Positions 37,301 to 56,800 of a DNA stretch of 64,000 nucleotides are shown piece after piece. The stretch lies in contig NC_071340.1 in the NCBI RefSeq assembly GCF_027744825.2, forward strand, positions 12,350,001 through 12,414,000, given 5' to 3'. This DNA is from Synchiropus splendidus. Its lineage: Eukaryota; Chordata; Actinopteri; Syngnathiformes; Callionymidae. Below the pieces are notes generated by a model that did no database searches, had not been told where the DNA came from, and saw nothing but the letters and a program-made list of their open reading frames with translations. Made by a program: the position numbers and the translations under genes. Each line of letters opens with the position of its first letter. Positions within the stretch are counted from its first letter, which is position 1.

Positions 37301-38407
37301 GACTGGCTTGTCTGGCTAAGAAATGGCTGGCTGTTCAGTAAAGATGAGGTCATCACCTGTATTTCCTCTGTCGTCCTCTCTGATGTGAAGTCCTTTCTGA
37401 CTGGTGTTGAGCTCCAGCAAATCCAGCAGTTCTTCTCTGTAAACCTCCACGTACGAGACTCGAACCGTCGACCCGACTCCATTGGCCCTTTTCTTATTGT
37501 CCAGCAGCAAGAACAAATCCTGTGCCACACAGTCGATGATTCCTTCTTCTTTATCTGAGGAGGAGTTGACAAGCCACGTTTTCCTGTTATTTCAATGGTA
37601 AGAAATTAACCATGTCGCCACAGTGCATCCAAATATTGATGAACGAAGACGTGTAATAAGACACCCATTTTTCACATGAAAATAGTGTCATTTTGTCATC
37701 AAATCTGGCATTTTGCGTGACTTATTTCACTTAAATTTGGATTCAGTGCTAATATATTGTGGCCCAGAATCTACGTCACCCCTTGTGACACAAAGGTCTG
37801 TAATTCACCTGCAACAATCTGTCGTCCCTCAAGGGGAGGTCAGAAATGTCAACTGAAAATTAGAAATGTCAAGAACGGAAAATTAATGCAGAAGGAAATG
37901 ACATAAAATACAAAACTAGTGTTCTAAATCCATCAACCTTAGACAGACTAATGTTGTCTTCTATCTAAAAACATATTTCCACTTTAAGACCCCTAGTTTT
38001 AGTTATTATTTAGTTATTATCATACCCTGCATCGACTAGAGAAAACACGTGTTTTGCAACGACAGTCACTACTATCTCACAAATCTCTGGGATCTGACCC
38101 ACAACTCACCCAGCTTCCCTCCTCCGAGAGTGTAGGTCTTTCCCGAACCGGTTTGTCCGTAGCAGAAGACGGTGGCGTTGAAGCCTTCCACCAGAGCCTC
38201 CACCAGGGGTCTCACGCAGGACTCATAGACCTCCCTCTGGCTGGCTGCGGGTCCGAACGCGTGGTCGAAGTCGAACATTCGGTCCGCGCCGATCATGACT
38301 TGGCTGGAACCCGGATCCACCCGAACACAAACCTGGTGGTTCCGCAGGACCTCTTTGGGGAGCAGAGGTCGCACGCGCACCGCCACCCTGACGCAGATCT
38401 CAGCCAT
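28337..38407 (-). CDS. kif27: Kinesin-like protein KIF27
   Basis: A ciliary kinesin of the KIF7/KIF27 (Costal-2-like) family, needed in vertebrates for motile cilia. Fifteen exons join in phase to 1243 aa (human about 1400): 38110-38407, 37357-37554, 35901-36832, 35674-35799, 35434-35598, 35165-35346, 34834-34940, 34524-34646, 34137-34351, 33913-33972, 33428-33598, 32632-32817, 32346-32567, 29205-29403 and 28337-28884. The motor domain covers about residues 1-330, with P-loop GQTGSGKT at 84-91, switch I NEQSSRSH at 200-207 and switch II DLAGSE at 231-236. Long coiled coils follow (MRMKEELIKELDKTG, LEVKKLRSSQ, KYFNKVVCLREVERR, MQHLEKELFFYK). KIF27 is preferred over KIF7 by synteny and by the tail blocks. 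Intron 7 has a GC donor. Intron 13 (2.9 kb) hosts two tRNA-Trp genes and three transposons. Confidence 0.95.
28943..29095. repeat. kif27 intron 14 segment duplicated at 26950-27110
   Basis: This is the copy of the shared block that lies in kif27 intron 14, between exons 15 and 14. Small differences follow GAGAGAAACT, where the two copies diverge briefly before realigning at AGAAATAATATTTAAC. Confidence 0.8.
29458..29715. mobile_element. hAT-type MITE in kif27 intron 13
   Basis: About 258 bp bounded by CAGTGCTTCTCAA and the inverted TTTGAGAAGGACTG, both variants of the hAT end CAGTGGTTCTCAA. The flanking 8-mers (ATGTAACC and GTATAAAC) match only in part, so the target duplication is decayed. 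There is no transposase frame. Confidence 0.65.
30227..30298 (+). tRNA. tRNA-Trp (anticodon CCA), copy 4, inside kif27 intron 13
   Basis: The 72-nt body is the same as copy 1, antisense to the host gene kif27. Its immediate downstream sequence reads CAATTGTTTGTGCC, where copies 1 and 5 have a T5 run; the next T6 run is about 22 bases past the gene end. The left flank carries a long A run at about 30010-30033 that interrupts the shared AGCGCCCACCCAAATTCGC block. Confidence 0.95.
30812..31501. mobile_element. Non-autonomous pogo/Tigger-like (Tc1/mariner) element
   Basis: The 690-bp element has perfect terminal inverted repeats of at least 16 bp (CAGTGGTACCTCGGTT and AACCGAGGTACCACTG). It is flanked by TA on both sides (30810-30811 and 31502-31503), the target duplication of this superfamily. 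Subterminal stretches near both ends contain GTTCGA-type motifs. No transposase frame is seen. It interrupts the tRNA-unit sequence AGGCCAATACTTTC exactly at the TA. Confidence 0.9.
31760..31831 (+). tRNA. tRNA-Trp (anticodon CCA), copy 5, inside kif27 intron 13
   Basis: Same 72-nt body as copy 1, with a nearby TTTTT terminator (AATTGTTTTTCACG). It is antisense to kif27. Its right flank ends near 32270, shortly before kif27 exon 13. Confidence 0.96.
32920..33379 (+). mobile_element. Internally deleted hAT transposon in kif27 intron 11
   Basis: A 460-bp element with degenerate left end CATTGGGGGGCAGG and canonical right end GGTTGGGGACCACTG. The 8-bp flanks ATCTAAAC (32912-32919) and GTCTAAAC (33380-33387) match at 7 of 8 positions. 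Inside, an ATG at about 33101 opens MSRKQPSLESFFRRRKGSVK, like the N-terminus of hAT/ZBED-type transposases, and soon meets a stop. It is dead. Confidence 0.8.
36953..37180. repeat. Diverged hAT-type repeat in kif27 intron 2
   Basis: TTTTCAACCTTTTCTAAGCG followed by AAAAAATCCCAAGGCACACC resembles a common fish hAT-derived repeat. Ends are unclear. Confidence 0.4.
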
Positions 38408-38760
38408 GGCGCCAATAACACCGATGTTTTACGCTCTTACGAAACGATCAGTGTTGACTCTTCCTCACTTCCACATCACTCGTTTCACCTCGATGTTTCT
38501 CAAGGTCATCCAAAGTGGACTGTGATTCTTCTCCACCGTACACGGTCCTCATTTTCACTCGCCCCAGTTTCTCTGGAAGTTTTCTATAATTCCGGGTACA
38601 ATTTGCCAGATTAAAGTACTTGAATTGTGCGAATAAAGTCGTCGTATTACGTGATGAAGGTCTAAAAAAAAAGCCCACCTGGTGTTGTTGGCCCCGCTTT
38701 TCACGTTTGTTGTCGTAACTGGTTGTCATGGAAACCAACAAAGCCGTTTCGGCAAATCAC
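38408..38760 (-). promoter_or_regulatory. kif27 promoter with RFX X-box
   Basis: The motif GTTGTCATGGAAAC at 38722-38735 fits the X-box bound by RFX factors (two half-sites around AT), about 315 bases upstream of the kif27 start codon. RFX sites are typical of ciliary genes. On the plus strand the same motif overlaps an ATG that opens a short frame ending at a good donor near 38796; I do not call that a gene. Confidence 0.6.
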
Positions 38761-38933
38761 AGCGACCCCCAGCGTCAGGAGCAAGCAAAAACAACGTAAG
38801 TAACTTGGAACTGACACTCGTTACTCTTATTTTTCTCTTTTTTATGCCGTGGGTTATGTACAGTTTTTTGTGTTTGTGATTTGACTGCAATGTTTGTCCA
38901 CAGCATTACACTAATAATAATACTTTATTAATC

Positions 38934-38939
38934 CTCTTC
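38934..38939 (-). terminator. Polyadenylation signal of qng1
   Basis: AATAAA on the minus strand, about 97 bases past the qng1 stop codon. Confidence 0.6.
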
Positions 38940-39035
38940 TGAGGAGATTCAGTTGTTAACAGATGACACGTAAACAAGAAACAATTTGATGCCAATTCAC
39001 TTGTACAGAGGTCAGAGCGCCATGTCGACACCCAG

Positions 39036-42000
39036 TCAGTAGTAGATGCAGCGAGTGTGGTGAATCGGGATGTGAGCCATCTCTTTGTGGTGCTTCTTGG
39101 CGTAGGGCCACAGGTAAAAGTCGATGATGGCTGAGTTGACGTGGCACGCTTGTCCATCTCTGTCCTGAACAAGCTTACAGAGAAGATCTTTGATCTTCTC
39201 CACAGCCCAAATGGAGCAACCTCGGATCTCCACTTCTCTTTGGTCTCCTGAACCTATCAGCTCACCTGCGACCAGAAAAGTAACACAGCATGGTAAGACA
39301 AATTTCCACAGTCAAGGAAAGATGGAAAAAAACTAGCTATTTTGAAAGATTCTTGTCAGCCTGCAGGGTCACCTCCTCAATAACACTGACATATTTTGCA
39401 GATTGAAGGGGAAAACACTTGACTCAGTCTTTCCTTGAAGAAAATTGTTGCTTTTTCATGACGGCAAATGAGACTGACAGGCGTTCAAACACGTCCTGTA
39501 TACCAGACTCTCGTTTTCACGTCCACGCTGCATTTTTCCTTACCATTCTTCAGCGACTGCAAGAGTCCATCAGAGTACCTCAGCACGCCGAGGTAGACCA
39601 GAGCCTGGGGCACTCTGTAGTCAGCAAACATGGTGATCCAGTCCATGTTAGCCATCCGCCCCTCTCCTCGGGCTGCCATGGTCCCCCAATAGTCCGCCAC
39701 AAGGATCTGGGCACGTTTGTAGAAGGCGATCCGCTTCCCCTGGAACAACAGCCACAGCCAAACAGCCAAATGCAGTGAGTGGTGATCATTTAGAAAGAGC
39801 ATTCAGCAGGAAGCTTGAGTGGTCCCCGACACCTGTGCTGCATATGGCACATGTTATATAACAACAGCAACACCAGCAAGAATAATATCAAAATACAAAT
39901 AAACATCCGCGTCATTCTGCTCAAAATTCTGAGGAGTGAAGCAATAGAAGAACGGAAGACAATGTGGCTCATTTAAAAAGGAAAAGCTCTGCAAGTGGTG
40001 CTACACCACATCCAGCCAGAAGAGGGCCCTCTAAGATTGCGTTCATTCACGGAGATAAATAAAGGTTAAATTCAATTTGAAATGACAGAATATAGTTTAA
40101 AAAGAGATCATTTCAAATTATAGCAAACTTCAAAGACGTTTTCCTTTTATCCGAGTGTGGTCAATCTGATCATCAGGTGAAGAGTCATGTCAAAACGGAC
40201 ACAAACAGGATGATAATAATGGAAGAGTAAGCAGCTGAGAGTCCGACCTGGTACGTGGCCTCGTCCCTGTATGAGGGAATCTTCTCCACTATTAGCTCCA
40301 CCATTTTCTGGGCATCGTTCCCAGCTCGGCTGATAAAACTCTGAAAAGTGCCGCCATGTTGGAGCAGCACACGGCCGCCTTCGGTCAGTACCTGAGAGAA
40401 GTGAGTCACAGGGTCAGATGAAATTACTTTAGCAGCAGGTGAGGAAACATTGTTAAGTCGCATAACGTCTTATTTCACATCGTCTCTGCCGGTTTTCATT
40501 TGACGTGGCGCACCGAATCGAGTTCCTGCAGCCACATGAGCCATTTTCTTTTCACTTTCAATTACACTTCAATTACTGTGTAATTTCCAGATACAACACA
40601 CTGGAACATTAAGTACTGAAATAACCACAAAGGTGCTGTTTAGCATATGAACCCCCAGAGTGAAGAAGATTCATGGCAGATGAAAATATCAACATACATC
40701 TGAAACCACGTCTCTTGGGGGGCGCCAGTTCCATGTGGCTTAAGTTGAACTAAACGAATGCAGATGTAGAGGCTAAAGGGTTAATAATAAACAGCTATGT
40801 TGACATGGCAGCTTTCATTGACAAGCACAACAAACTTAGATTAAAGCACATGAAAACCAGGGCTTAAAAGGCGTCAACTGTGTCATACAATTGGGTGCAG
40901 CTCAGTTTCACTCCAGCTAAATGTATCGCATTAATAGATGCTACATATCCCAATAAACCAAGAGAACAATCTAATATATCTTCAGCTATACTGTATCTGC
41001 GGCTGGTGGACGCCATTTAGCAGACACATTCCCAAAGCCTACGGGTGTTTTTCAAGGTTCCTGGGGTCACATCCCGAACAAGATTAAAAAACAATAGAGG
41101 CAGAAAACTGGCAGTAAGGGCCCACACTGGCCTCACTGCAATAAGAGTCCATGACCCTGCGCAGTCAGTGTTGCAGCTGCTTGCTACATTCAGAAAGAGG
41201 AATATAATCGAACAAACAGCAGCTCAAGTTGTGTTGCAACAACCTTCACATGTCACCAGTGAAATCTTCAGTTATCTATGTGAAAGCGACAGAGGAATAT
41301 TTACAGTGCATCATCATTAAACCCTAAATAATAAAATAAGGGACTATGATTCAGGGACTAGAGAGTGAGTAGTGTTAAAAAACAAGATTAAGAATGCAAC
41401 TGATCTTTGCGAAATACATTTTCTTCCTAAAAAAGGCATTGAAAACGGGTCGAGGTGTCAGAACCTGGTGGCGCTCCTTCAGCATTGGCATGGGAGTTTC
41501 ATTGTCTGACCGGAGAACGTGTTCCAGCTCCTTCATGCTGATCTGTGAAAAGTACTCAGGATCCGTGATGGGTATACCTGCGGAGTCGGCAGAATGTCAC
41601 AGTTTGATTTTGGATTAGCCAATACGCACTGGAGGCTGAGACAGGCTCCCTAATGACTGAATGTTGTACTTGCTTCGCAGCTGGACCACTAGATGTGCTT
41701 TATTCTCATGCTACCGAGCTCATGACGGTGCGTCAGACCGACCCCTGCATGCTACGAGTCTATAATAAAGAAGGCCAAAGCGATCACATAATGACAGCTT
41801 TGTTCCATGTGTTCCATGAGTGATCCTTCACCACCGTATATTAATGAAGACGCAGGACCATATTGCGAGCAGAAATCTGCAGCTCAACACACTCGACTAA
41901 AGGGCACCTGAGAAGCCTTAAGCACACGCACAAGCAAAAATAGACTCCATTCATTTGTTTACGTCGGTTTGGTTCTATAGAACTGAATAGTCTTTCTGTT

Positions 42001-42634
42001 GGTTTAGGAAGCTGTGGATGTCCTTGGTCCTTCTGTTAAATCGAATATGTGTCCACCTTACAAATGTCATTCAATTCACATGAGAAAAACATTTAATTTC
42101 CATCTTCCATCTTATTATATTTTATGCTGTCTCTGTGTGGCGCTTCAACGTCTCTGACCTTCCTCCATAGCTCTGGTTATGGCAGCACATAAGGTCATGT
42201 AGCCGGTGTACGTCGTCCCTTTGTAAGTCACTTCACACTGCTGCGACTCTTTCTCCGGCCAAAAGGAGAAGTTCATGGTGTCCACCACAAACACCCAGTT
42301 AAGGGCCTGGAACATTTTATGACAGAGGAAAAAAAAGGTGCTGTTGGTTTCAGTTGCATGAGAGAAAGTAAAGCGTGATGGCATGAAAAAAGGTGAACAC
42401 TCGTTGAGTGGTGAGCGTCGAACTGGCCTGGTCAGAGCAGGGCTCCGGGGCCAGAGGGTTCGCCTTCTTCCAGCCACTGGCAGACAGATCCTCGCTGTGC
42501 CGCAGGGCGTAGAGCATCTCTGCTGCCGCCCGAACTCCTGCCTCCTCAACAAACACATCCAGACTCCTCTCTGCCACAAACTGACCGGACTCGCGAGGAG
42601 GAAGCGGTGACTCCATTATAGGTGCTGGGTACAT
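39036..42634 (-). CDS. qng1: Queuosine 5'-phosphate N-glycosylase/hydrolase (queuosine salvage, DUF2419 family)
   Basis: Homologue of human C9orf64/QNG1, which frees queuine from queuosine 5'-phosphate so that it can be reinserted in tRNA. Six exons join in phase: 42401-42634, 42159-42306, 41465-41577, 40248-40391, 39544-39739 and 39036-39265. The product is 354 aa from the ATG at 42634, or 348 aa from the ATG at 42616 ([13 protein letters not shown]), which may be the true start; human is 341 aa. Family blocks are [94 protein letters not shown] and the exact C-terminal RCIYY. The Asp in MFADYR lies in the conserved active-site region. Donor 1 (CGA|GTGTTC) is weak but is the only one that keeps phase. 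The protein has no signal peptide. Confidence 0.94.
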
Positions 42635-43740
42635 CACAACAACAAGGCAGAGCTCAGAGAATAATGCAAGTGCTTTTAAAGAATCACTTGCCTCTTGTCA
42701 ATACCATCCTCAGCTAATTCGCACAACCTTGTAAATAATGGAATAAGGGTTAAACAATGGATGAATGAAAGGTTAAATGAGCAGATACTATATCGGCTGG
42801 TTTGGCGGTAACCAACAGGAAGATGTGCGGTTGTAAAAGCTTGGTTTCGAAATGAAAGAAAAAACCTTGGGAACTTCACAGGTGACTATATAACTGTAAT
42901 GCCAATATATACGTGTGTATATATATGCCAATATATATGATAGGCGTACTGCAGAGCGGCGAGTTGAATTCCACACTGTCTCAAACAGAAGCAAACGGCT
43001 TTAGAAAGTAGAAGACGTTTTACCCTAATACACCAGGAAGAGCTCGGCTGTCTTTCCCCAGTGTCCACAACACGTGTTTACGCTTCAAAGTGCATTTTGT
43101 ACTTCCGGCAGATATTCAGCGGCAGCGCAAACCTTGAAAACCCACATATAAATATGTTTTTTTTATTTACATGACATGAACTTACCAATTTATACGACTC
43201 GTAAAACGCAGAACGATTTATTTTATACCGCGGAAATGTTTTTTGCGGGTTACCCAATCAGAGCCCACCAGTATGTCATGTGACATCGGACGGGCCAATT
43301 ACAGGTCAGCTGCGCTTCCGGAGGAATAAGCGTCATCGACAGCCTTTCCTAAATCGCCTGTGGAAGCGTTCCATGTTCAGGCACATATTCCCGTCAATAT
43401 CTTAAAATGCTTGGGATTAATTCAACTGACGTAAATGGTGACCATATATATTCATCCCCGTATCGCAACTCAGGTCCAGAAGACATCCTGAAGTGATTCC
43501 CAAGTCGCCTCGCTGCTTTAAATACACAGGAGTAGCAGCAATTTCGAGACAAATGGGCACAGATTGACAAAGTTGAGATCCATTCATCCTTAAAAGGGGA
43601 AAAAAAATACTCCGCAACCAAACTTCAAACTGTCTTCATCGGTGAACCCAAAACCCTGGATTTAACTATCAACTATAAAAATAGGTCAAGTCAAATTCAT
43701 GCAGAAATCCCTTACCAGACAAAGAAATAAGGAAAAAAAA
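42635..43740 (-). promoter_or_regulatory. qng1 promoter region and space before the hnrnpk 3' end
   Basis: No gene is seen. GC content and CpG rise near 43080-43370, with ETS-like ACTTCCGG (near 43100) and CTTCCGG (near 43315) motifs typical of housekeeping promoters. The hnrnpk 3' UTR enters from the right near 43765. Confidence 0.4.
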
Positions 43741-43764
43741 AGATGTTGTAAAGGTGGCACCATC

Positions 43765-43770
43765 TTTATT
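43765..43770 (-). terminator. Likely distal polyadenylation signal of hnrnpk
   Basis: Minus-strand AATAAA about 620 bases past the terminal-exon stop. Further minus-strand copies near 44126 and 44266 could serve shorter transcripts. Confidence 0.5.
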
Positions 43771-44392
43771 CATGAGACATGTTGACCAAGTAAACTTCTG
43801 AGCAGGACATTTCTGAGAGAAAAGCAACACATCACAGGTTTCTTGCTTTAATCATCAAAGAAAGTTAAACAAATGATTCATGACAACTATAAATATTCTT
43901 ATATCAACCAGACTGCCCTGTATCTGACACAACTGAGTGGTCTACCATTACAAACCCGCAAACCATCGGACAGGTAACAAAAACAAAGTGAAATGTGAAG
44001 AATCGATGATGAAACAAATGTCTGCACCTGTTATGAAGTAATGGTGAAAAGAAGTCTTAACCAACACAAACGTACTGAATTAAGCACAAATACAAGCTTA
44101 GAATACAAAACTGTCAAGAAAGACTGTTTATTTTTGTGTATCAGCAGACCATATCTTTGAATACGTGTTGTGGGAAAAGAAAGTGTATCAAGCAAACAAA
44201 AGGAATACACTTTTAAAATGCAGAACATCTTCACTTTCTTGATGCACAGGAATGTCAGACATTTTATTAAAAAATACAAAAATAAAATAAAAGAATCCCA
44301 CATTCCAGAATATTAGTCTGAAGGGGGGTGGGGGGGTGGACTGGGACACAAAGGTCGAAGGGGTCGTGAGGCGTTCCGAGTCAATCCTGGGC

Positions 44393-52138
<7,746 letters not shown>

Positions 52139-53107
52139 GGTCTTCTGACAGAGGAGCTTTAGGTTTGCTGATCCGAGAACGAGAAGCAGTGGCAGGAACG
52201 GGGTAGCGAAACACGAGCCCCAGGTAACGCAGGGATTCTACCAACATCATAACAGAAACAAACGGGGTTATTAGCCTCAACAAAGTGTGTTGGGATTCTA
52301 ACGGCGTTAAAGAGGCCGGGAAATGCGAAGTGTACCAAAACGAAACCTAACTGATAGAAAGCCGGACTCTGCGATATTTATTCGCAGGCTGAGGGCGTGT
52401 TGAGAGGCGGAACTACCGACACCGTAACTACAGTCAATCAGCAAAAGGGAGGGTTTGCCTTTAATGTGAAGAAAACATCAGTGAGAGAAGAAAACATCAA
52501 GAGATGTACCGTGGTCAGACGGATAGCTGCTATTTCGTTGGTTAGCAGTCAGTTACACGACCGCGAACGTTGGTAACCGTTCGTGTTAATATATAGAGTA
52601 AATGTGAATAACAAAATAGAAATTACAAATGAGACAATTCTCACAATATATGAAAACAATCTCCACTAGAAGATATAAGATGAGAGTTTGGAATCAGTGG
52701 TTATGCTAACTAGCTCACGACCTGAGCGTGTTTGGAACGGTTTCGACGAAAATCCCTTGTACTATCTCTGTGACAACATTTCAACGACGTTCCCAGATAC
52801 AGCACACGTTTCGCTAACCCCGGACAGAAGCGGAAGAGTATAGGGGAGTTAAAACACACGTATAAATACACTCGAATGCTTACAACCGATCGTTACAAAG
52901 GGCACACAGATGCAATGGAGCTAGCAGCAAGCTAATTTCGCCATCTTGCATTCATTCAACTCTGCAGTAGGAAGGATCAGCGAGGATGGTATTAACGCAA
53001 AACTCGAACGTATATAAAGGGGATTTGTAAATGCTTACGTGCGCTACGGAAAACGGGTATTGCAAAAACGACAAAGTAGATAAAAGAAACGCGTAAAAAA
53101 GACAAAC

Positions 53108-53185
53108 CTGTGGTGCACAACACCTCGCTCGTCCTTCTCTACCGGACTTGCTAAAGTGTAGCGAAGCTGTGTGGCGATTGGCGGA
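53108..53185 (-). promoter_or_regulatory. hnrnpk untranslated first exon and core promoter
   Basis: A leader exon probably ends CACCACAG|GTTTGTC at 53108 on the minus strand. A CCAAT box (ATTGG on plus, 53177-53181) lies upstream, with a second ATTGG near 53218. CpG-rich sequence covers 52700-53200. The coding exon starts after an acceptor at 52145. Confidence 0.55.
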
Positions 53186-53823
53186 AGTCAGGGCAGTGCT
53201 CCAAACACAGCAATTCTATTGGTTAGAAAATCTGTCAATCGAATGAAATAGGCGTTCTAGTTGCAAATACATACCCTCCTTCCGGTTACAGCGACTGTTG
53301 AAAAATATCAAGCTGTTCAAGAAATTCCCGTTTATAAGGTATCTTTAATCGGGTGTTCACGATTGTTGTCTTCACGTTCCTGCTAGTCATACAAGCTTGA
53401 AACGGACTGACCAAAGTTTCCTGTGTGGAATATGTTAGAGCGTAAATAGAATGGTTTTGGCGCCTTCCTGAGTTCCGCCATGAAGACAAATATTTATCTT
53501 CAGAGACTCTACTGCATTCACGTTGTTTCATCTTCCTTTGACGGTCGTTTTCATTTTTCTTGACAGATGCCAGACCAGATTCTCCGCTGATGCCATGCTT
53601 ACGAACAAGTCGAAGCAAACCAAGTCCTTAAAGGGGGTCTGAAGTCAACAGCTAAATAAAGTAATTTCATAAATAAGGACATGTATTGTATACATAGTAT
53701 AGATATCTCAGTAGCATCAAATATGTTCACTGTCTTAGAAGGTTAGTGGTGCTACTGTCGCATACAGTACATGACTTCAGGAGCAAAGTTGTGTGACTGA
53801 CAGAAAACAGCGTTTGGTCACCA
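53186..53823. promoter_or_regulatory. Shared upstream region of hnrnpk and rmi1 (divergent)
   Basis: The two genes point away from each other, with roughly 650 bases between the hnrnpk leader and the rmi1 start codon. No third gene is supported; the 110-codon minus-strand frame at 53286-53618 has no recognisable domain. It probably contains the rmi1 promoter and 5' UTR. Confidence 0.45.
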
Positions 53824-56800
53824 ATGGCTCCAGAAGTAATGGTTCATGCTACACAAGCCTGGCTGCAATCCTCCTGGCAAGTCCAGGTGCCTTTTGCCTG
53901 GCTGGAAGCCTGTGTGGAGTGGCTGCTGGAGGAAGCTGGGGGCACTGGTCGTCTGTCCCAGCAGCAAGTCAACCAACAGGCAAGAAACATGACAAACACT
54001 GAATACTTCTCCCCTAAACAGTTCTTACCGTCCAAGTTCTGTCCTTTGCAGTGAAGTTTTGGGCACGTGTTTTCTGATAGAATGGAGCGATCACCTTGAA
54101 TGAATTGTCAAATGTTCTCTTTCCAGATCCAAAAAATGCTTCGCTGGCCTTTGACTATCATGTCATTAAGCTGTCATGAAAACAGTCGGCTTTTTTACAA
54201 AGCTCCAAATTCTGTCAAAAAACAAAGCACCTCTGAATCATCAGGACATCTTAAATATTTAGTATATTTTTTAGCTGTTCTTTGTACAAATCTGGTTTGA
54301 TTTCACGCAGTAGGAGTGCTGTGATATCAAATAATCAAACATAAGCACAATCGAACATTTTGCAAAACTGAAGTGTAAATAATCATTGTAGAGTATGTAA
54401 AACATATTTCAACTTGAATTGATTTCTGGAAAACCAAATGCCATAGAACTGAGTCTGGATCAGCTCAGTAATTTCATAACAACAACATTTTGAAGTTTAA
54501 CTTTTAGGTTACATACATCTAAATATGTATTATCTAAGTTAAATAAAAAGTATATGTATGCTTAAGATTTGAGTTAGTTTTGTTGTAAATCTTTTGTGTG
54601 CATCCAAGTTTGAATTCACAGCAAGTCCTTTAAATGATATCATTCCATTTTAGGCACTGGACCAGTGGCTGTTGACAGACTTGAGGGACTTGGACTTTCC
54701 AGTTCTTCCTCAGGGACTAGCTCAAGCCCAGAAGACGCAGCTTAGGGGGACCTTCTGTGTACAAGTATGTTGTATTGTGTTTAGAGTACGGCTGTCAATA
54801 GATTAAAATGTTTAATCTCAATTCATCGCACTACAGCTGAGTTAACTCACTATTATTGGCAAATGAATCACACAGTTTGTATCTGTTGTGACTCAAAGGA
54901 AGACATCAACACAAGAGTGGCCAATAATGGGCACTTAATGCTAACAATTGTTTACTGTAAGAACTCAACATGGATTCTACAAGAACATTCTTTATAGTCA
55001 CCTCTGAGGCACTGCAACGGCATGATAAAACATGATAAAAGCATGACATTGTAAGCATTATTGGCCACTGTTGTGTTGATAAAATCTTCCTTTAAATCAC
55101 ATTTTGAAGAGACACAATTTGCCAGTAATCACTAGTTAACTCAGCTCTAGTGCGATTGAGATTATTCTTTTTTTTTTTTTATTGACAGCCCCAATTTATA
55201 GCATTGTAGCCCACTAGCCGTTCTTGAGAGTAAGATTTTGTAAATAAAATAAAGACGACAGGGTGAGAAAAACAGCCACTGAAAAGACCATTGAATGCAA
55301 TTCATAGGTCCCATTCTGTTTTAGGTGGACTCACTGCTGGACGTCAGCCAGCCCGCCTACACTCAGCTGCAGAAGTGGAGAGGAACAGAGTGTGGCAATG
55401 ATGAAGTGTCAGCAGTCACACAAAACACTCAGAGACCCTGGGAGGCCAAGCCGACACGGATGCTGCTCATGCAGGTCAGAAGCGTTCACAAGGGACCAGA
55501 GAGACGCTGGCGTCAAAGATGTGCGCTAGTTGTCATTAGGTAGTGACACGGCAGAAGTGTTTTACATTATATTACTCTAAAAAAAACAAACCTGTGTCAA
55601 AGATTGCTGTGGTATTTTGAGGTACATTTGTGTAGAGATTTTTTCTTTCCGTTCTCCATGGTAACAAATAAACGTGATAAAAAAAAAATCACATTTAGTA
55701 ACAGGTTATTAGTTTGCACAACAATAGCCATATGCATTGGAGTGGATATTTAAAATGAGCTTTGTGCATGAAACATTCAAATGCACAACCATTTCTCCTG
55801 TAGTCACGGTTCTTTTAACCGTCTGAGGAAACCTCTCCATCGAAATTGAACGTTAAAATAGGTGCAACCGCTGGTTCTTACCCCGAAAAGGTAAAGGTCT
55901 CAGATAAAACACTTAGAGGCCCCCTTAAAAGCATGGCCAGCTCTGGGTGAAAGACAAACTTGAGAACTGAAAGCTGGTGAACGGTGAAAAACAGGATAAA
56001 ATTCCCCCATTAAGACTGCAATTATACATAAATGGCTCTTGGCATCCATGTGTTCAAGAGGCGATTTAAGATCAGACCATTGTTCCCCTCGGACCACCAA
56101 GAGCAAATGTAATAGCCAGTTGCTGCTGCGCCAAGCGAAGACTGTAATTTTCACCTTAAGTAATATGCTTGTCATCACCGCAGCGATATTTTAGTCGAGT
56201 TCTGCCGTTGCTTGGAAACCTTATCTGAGGTATGGGTGCAAATACCCATGTTGGATTAAAAATCCTGGTCATTCCTGCCTGAGGGCCGCGAAATGAAGAC
56301 ACGTTCAGACGTGTTTTATCGAAGGAGGTTGTTTTTCCCACATCATGATCAATGAACTGCATCTGTGCTGCATATTTTGAAACTCCATATTTAGTGGATT
56401 TTAAAATGTAATTATGAAAGAATCGTTTTTCTCACCTGTAGGTCACAGATGGAGTCCAGACATTGGAGGCGATGGAGTATAAGCCAATAACAGCACTGAA
56501 CACAGCACTCAGGTTCAGATGAACACACGTGTATTTGGATGTTTTTGGTTTGTGCAAAGGTTTCTTGGGGTCAGTTATATGTCGTGTAATCCAAGGCCGA
56601 GACCAATGAGGGGGCGAGACCAAGCTAAACTGAATACAGACGGAGCTAATGCTTTGTTCCAACGAAAGTATTTCTTGAAAGTAGTCCTTAATTTATTTAG
56701 AAAAAATAACCTTTTACTGTAAGAAATAAAGGTCTGTGTCTCTATGACTAACAGACATCGACTGACTGTTGTTTTGTGTCCTGCTGATATTTCTTTTTAA

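Noticed and set aside
38729..38796. Short plus-strand frame (METNKAVSANHSDPQRQEQA) ending at a GTAAGT donor, divergent from kif27
   Set aside because: Its ATG is inside the X-box motif, and little room is left before the qng1 3' end; no second exon was found.
53286..53618. 110-codon minus-strand frame between hnrnpk and rmi1
   Set aside because: Lies in the divergent promoter region; no domain and no splice context.
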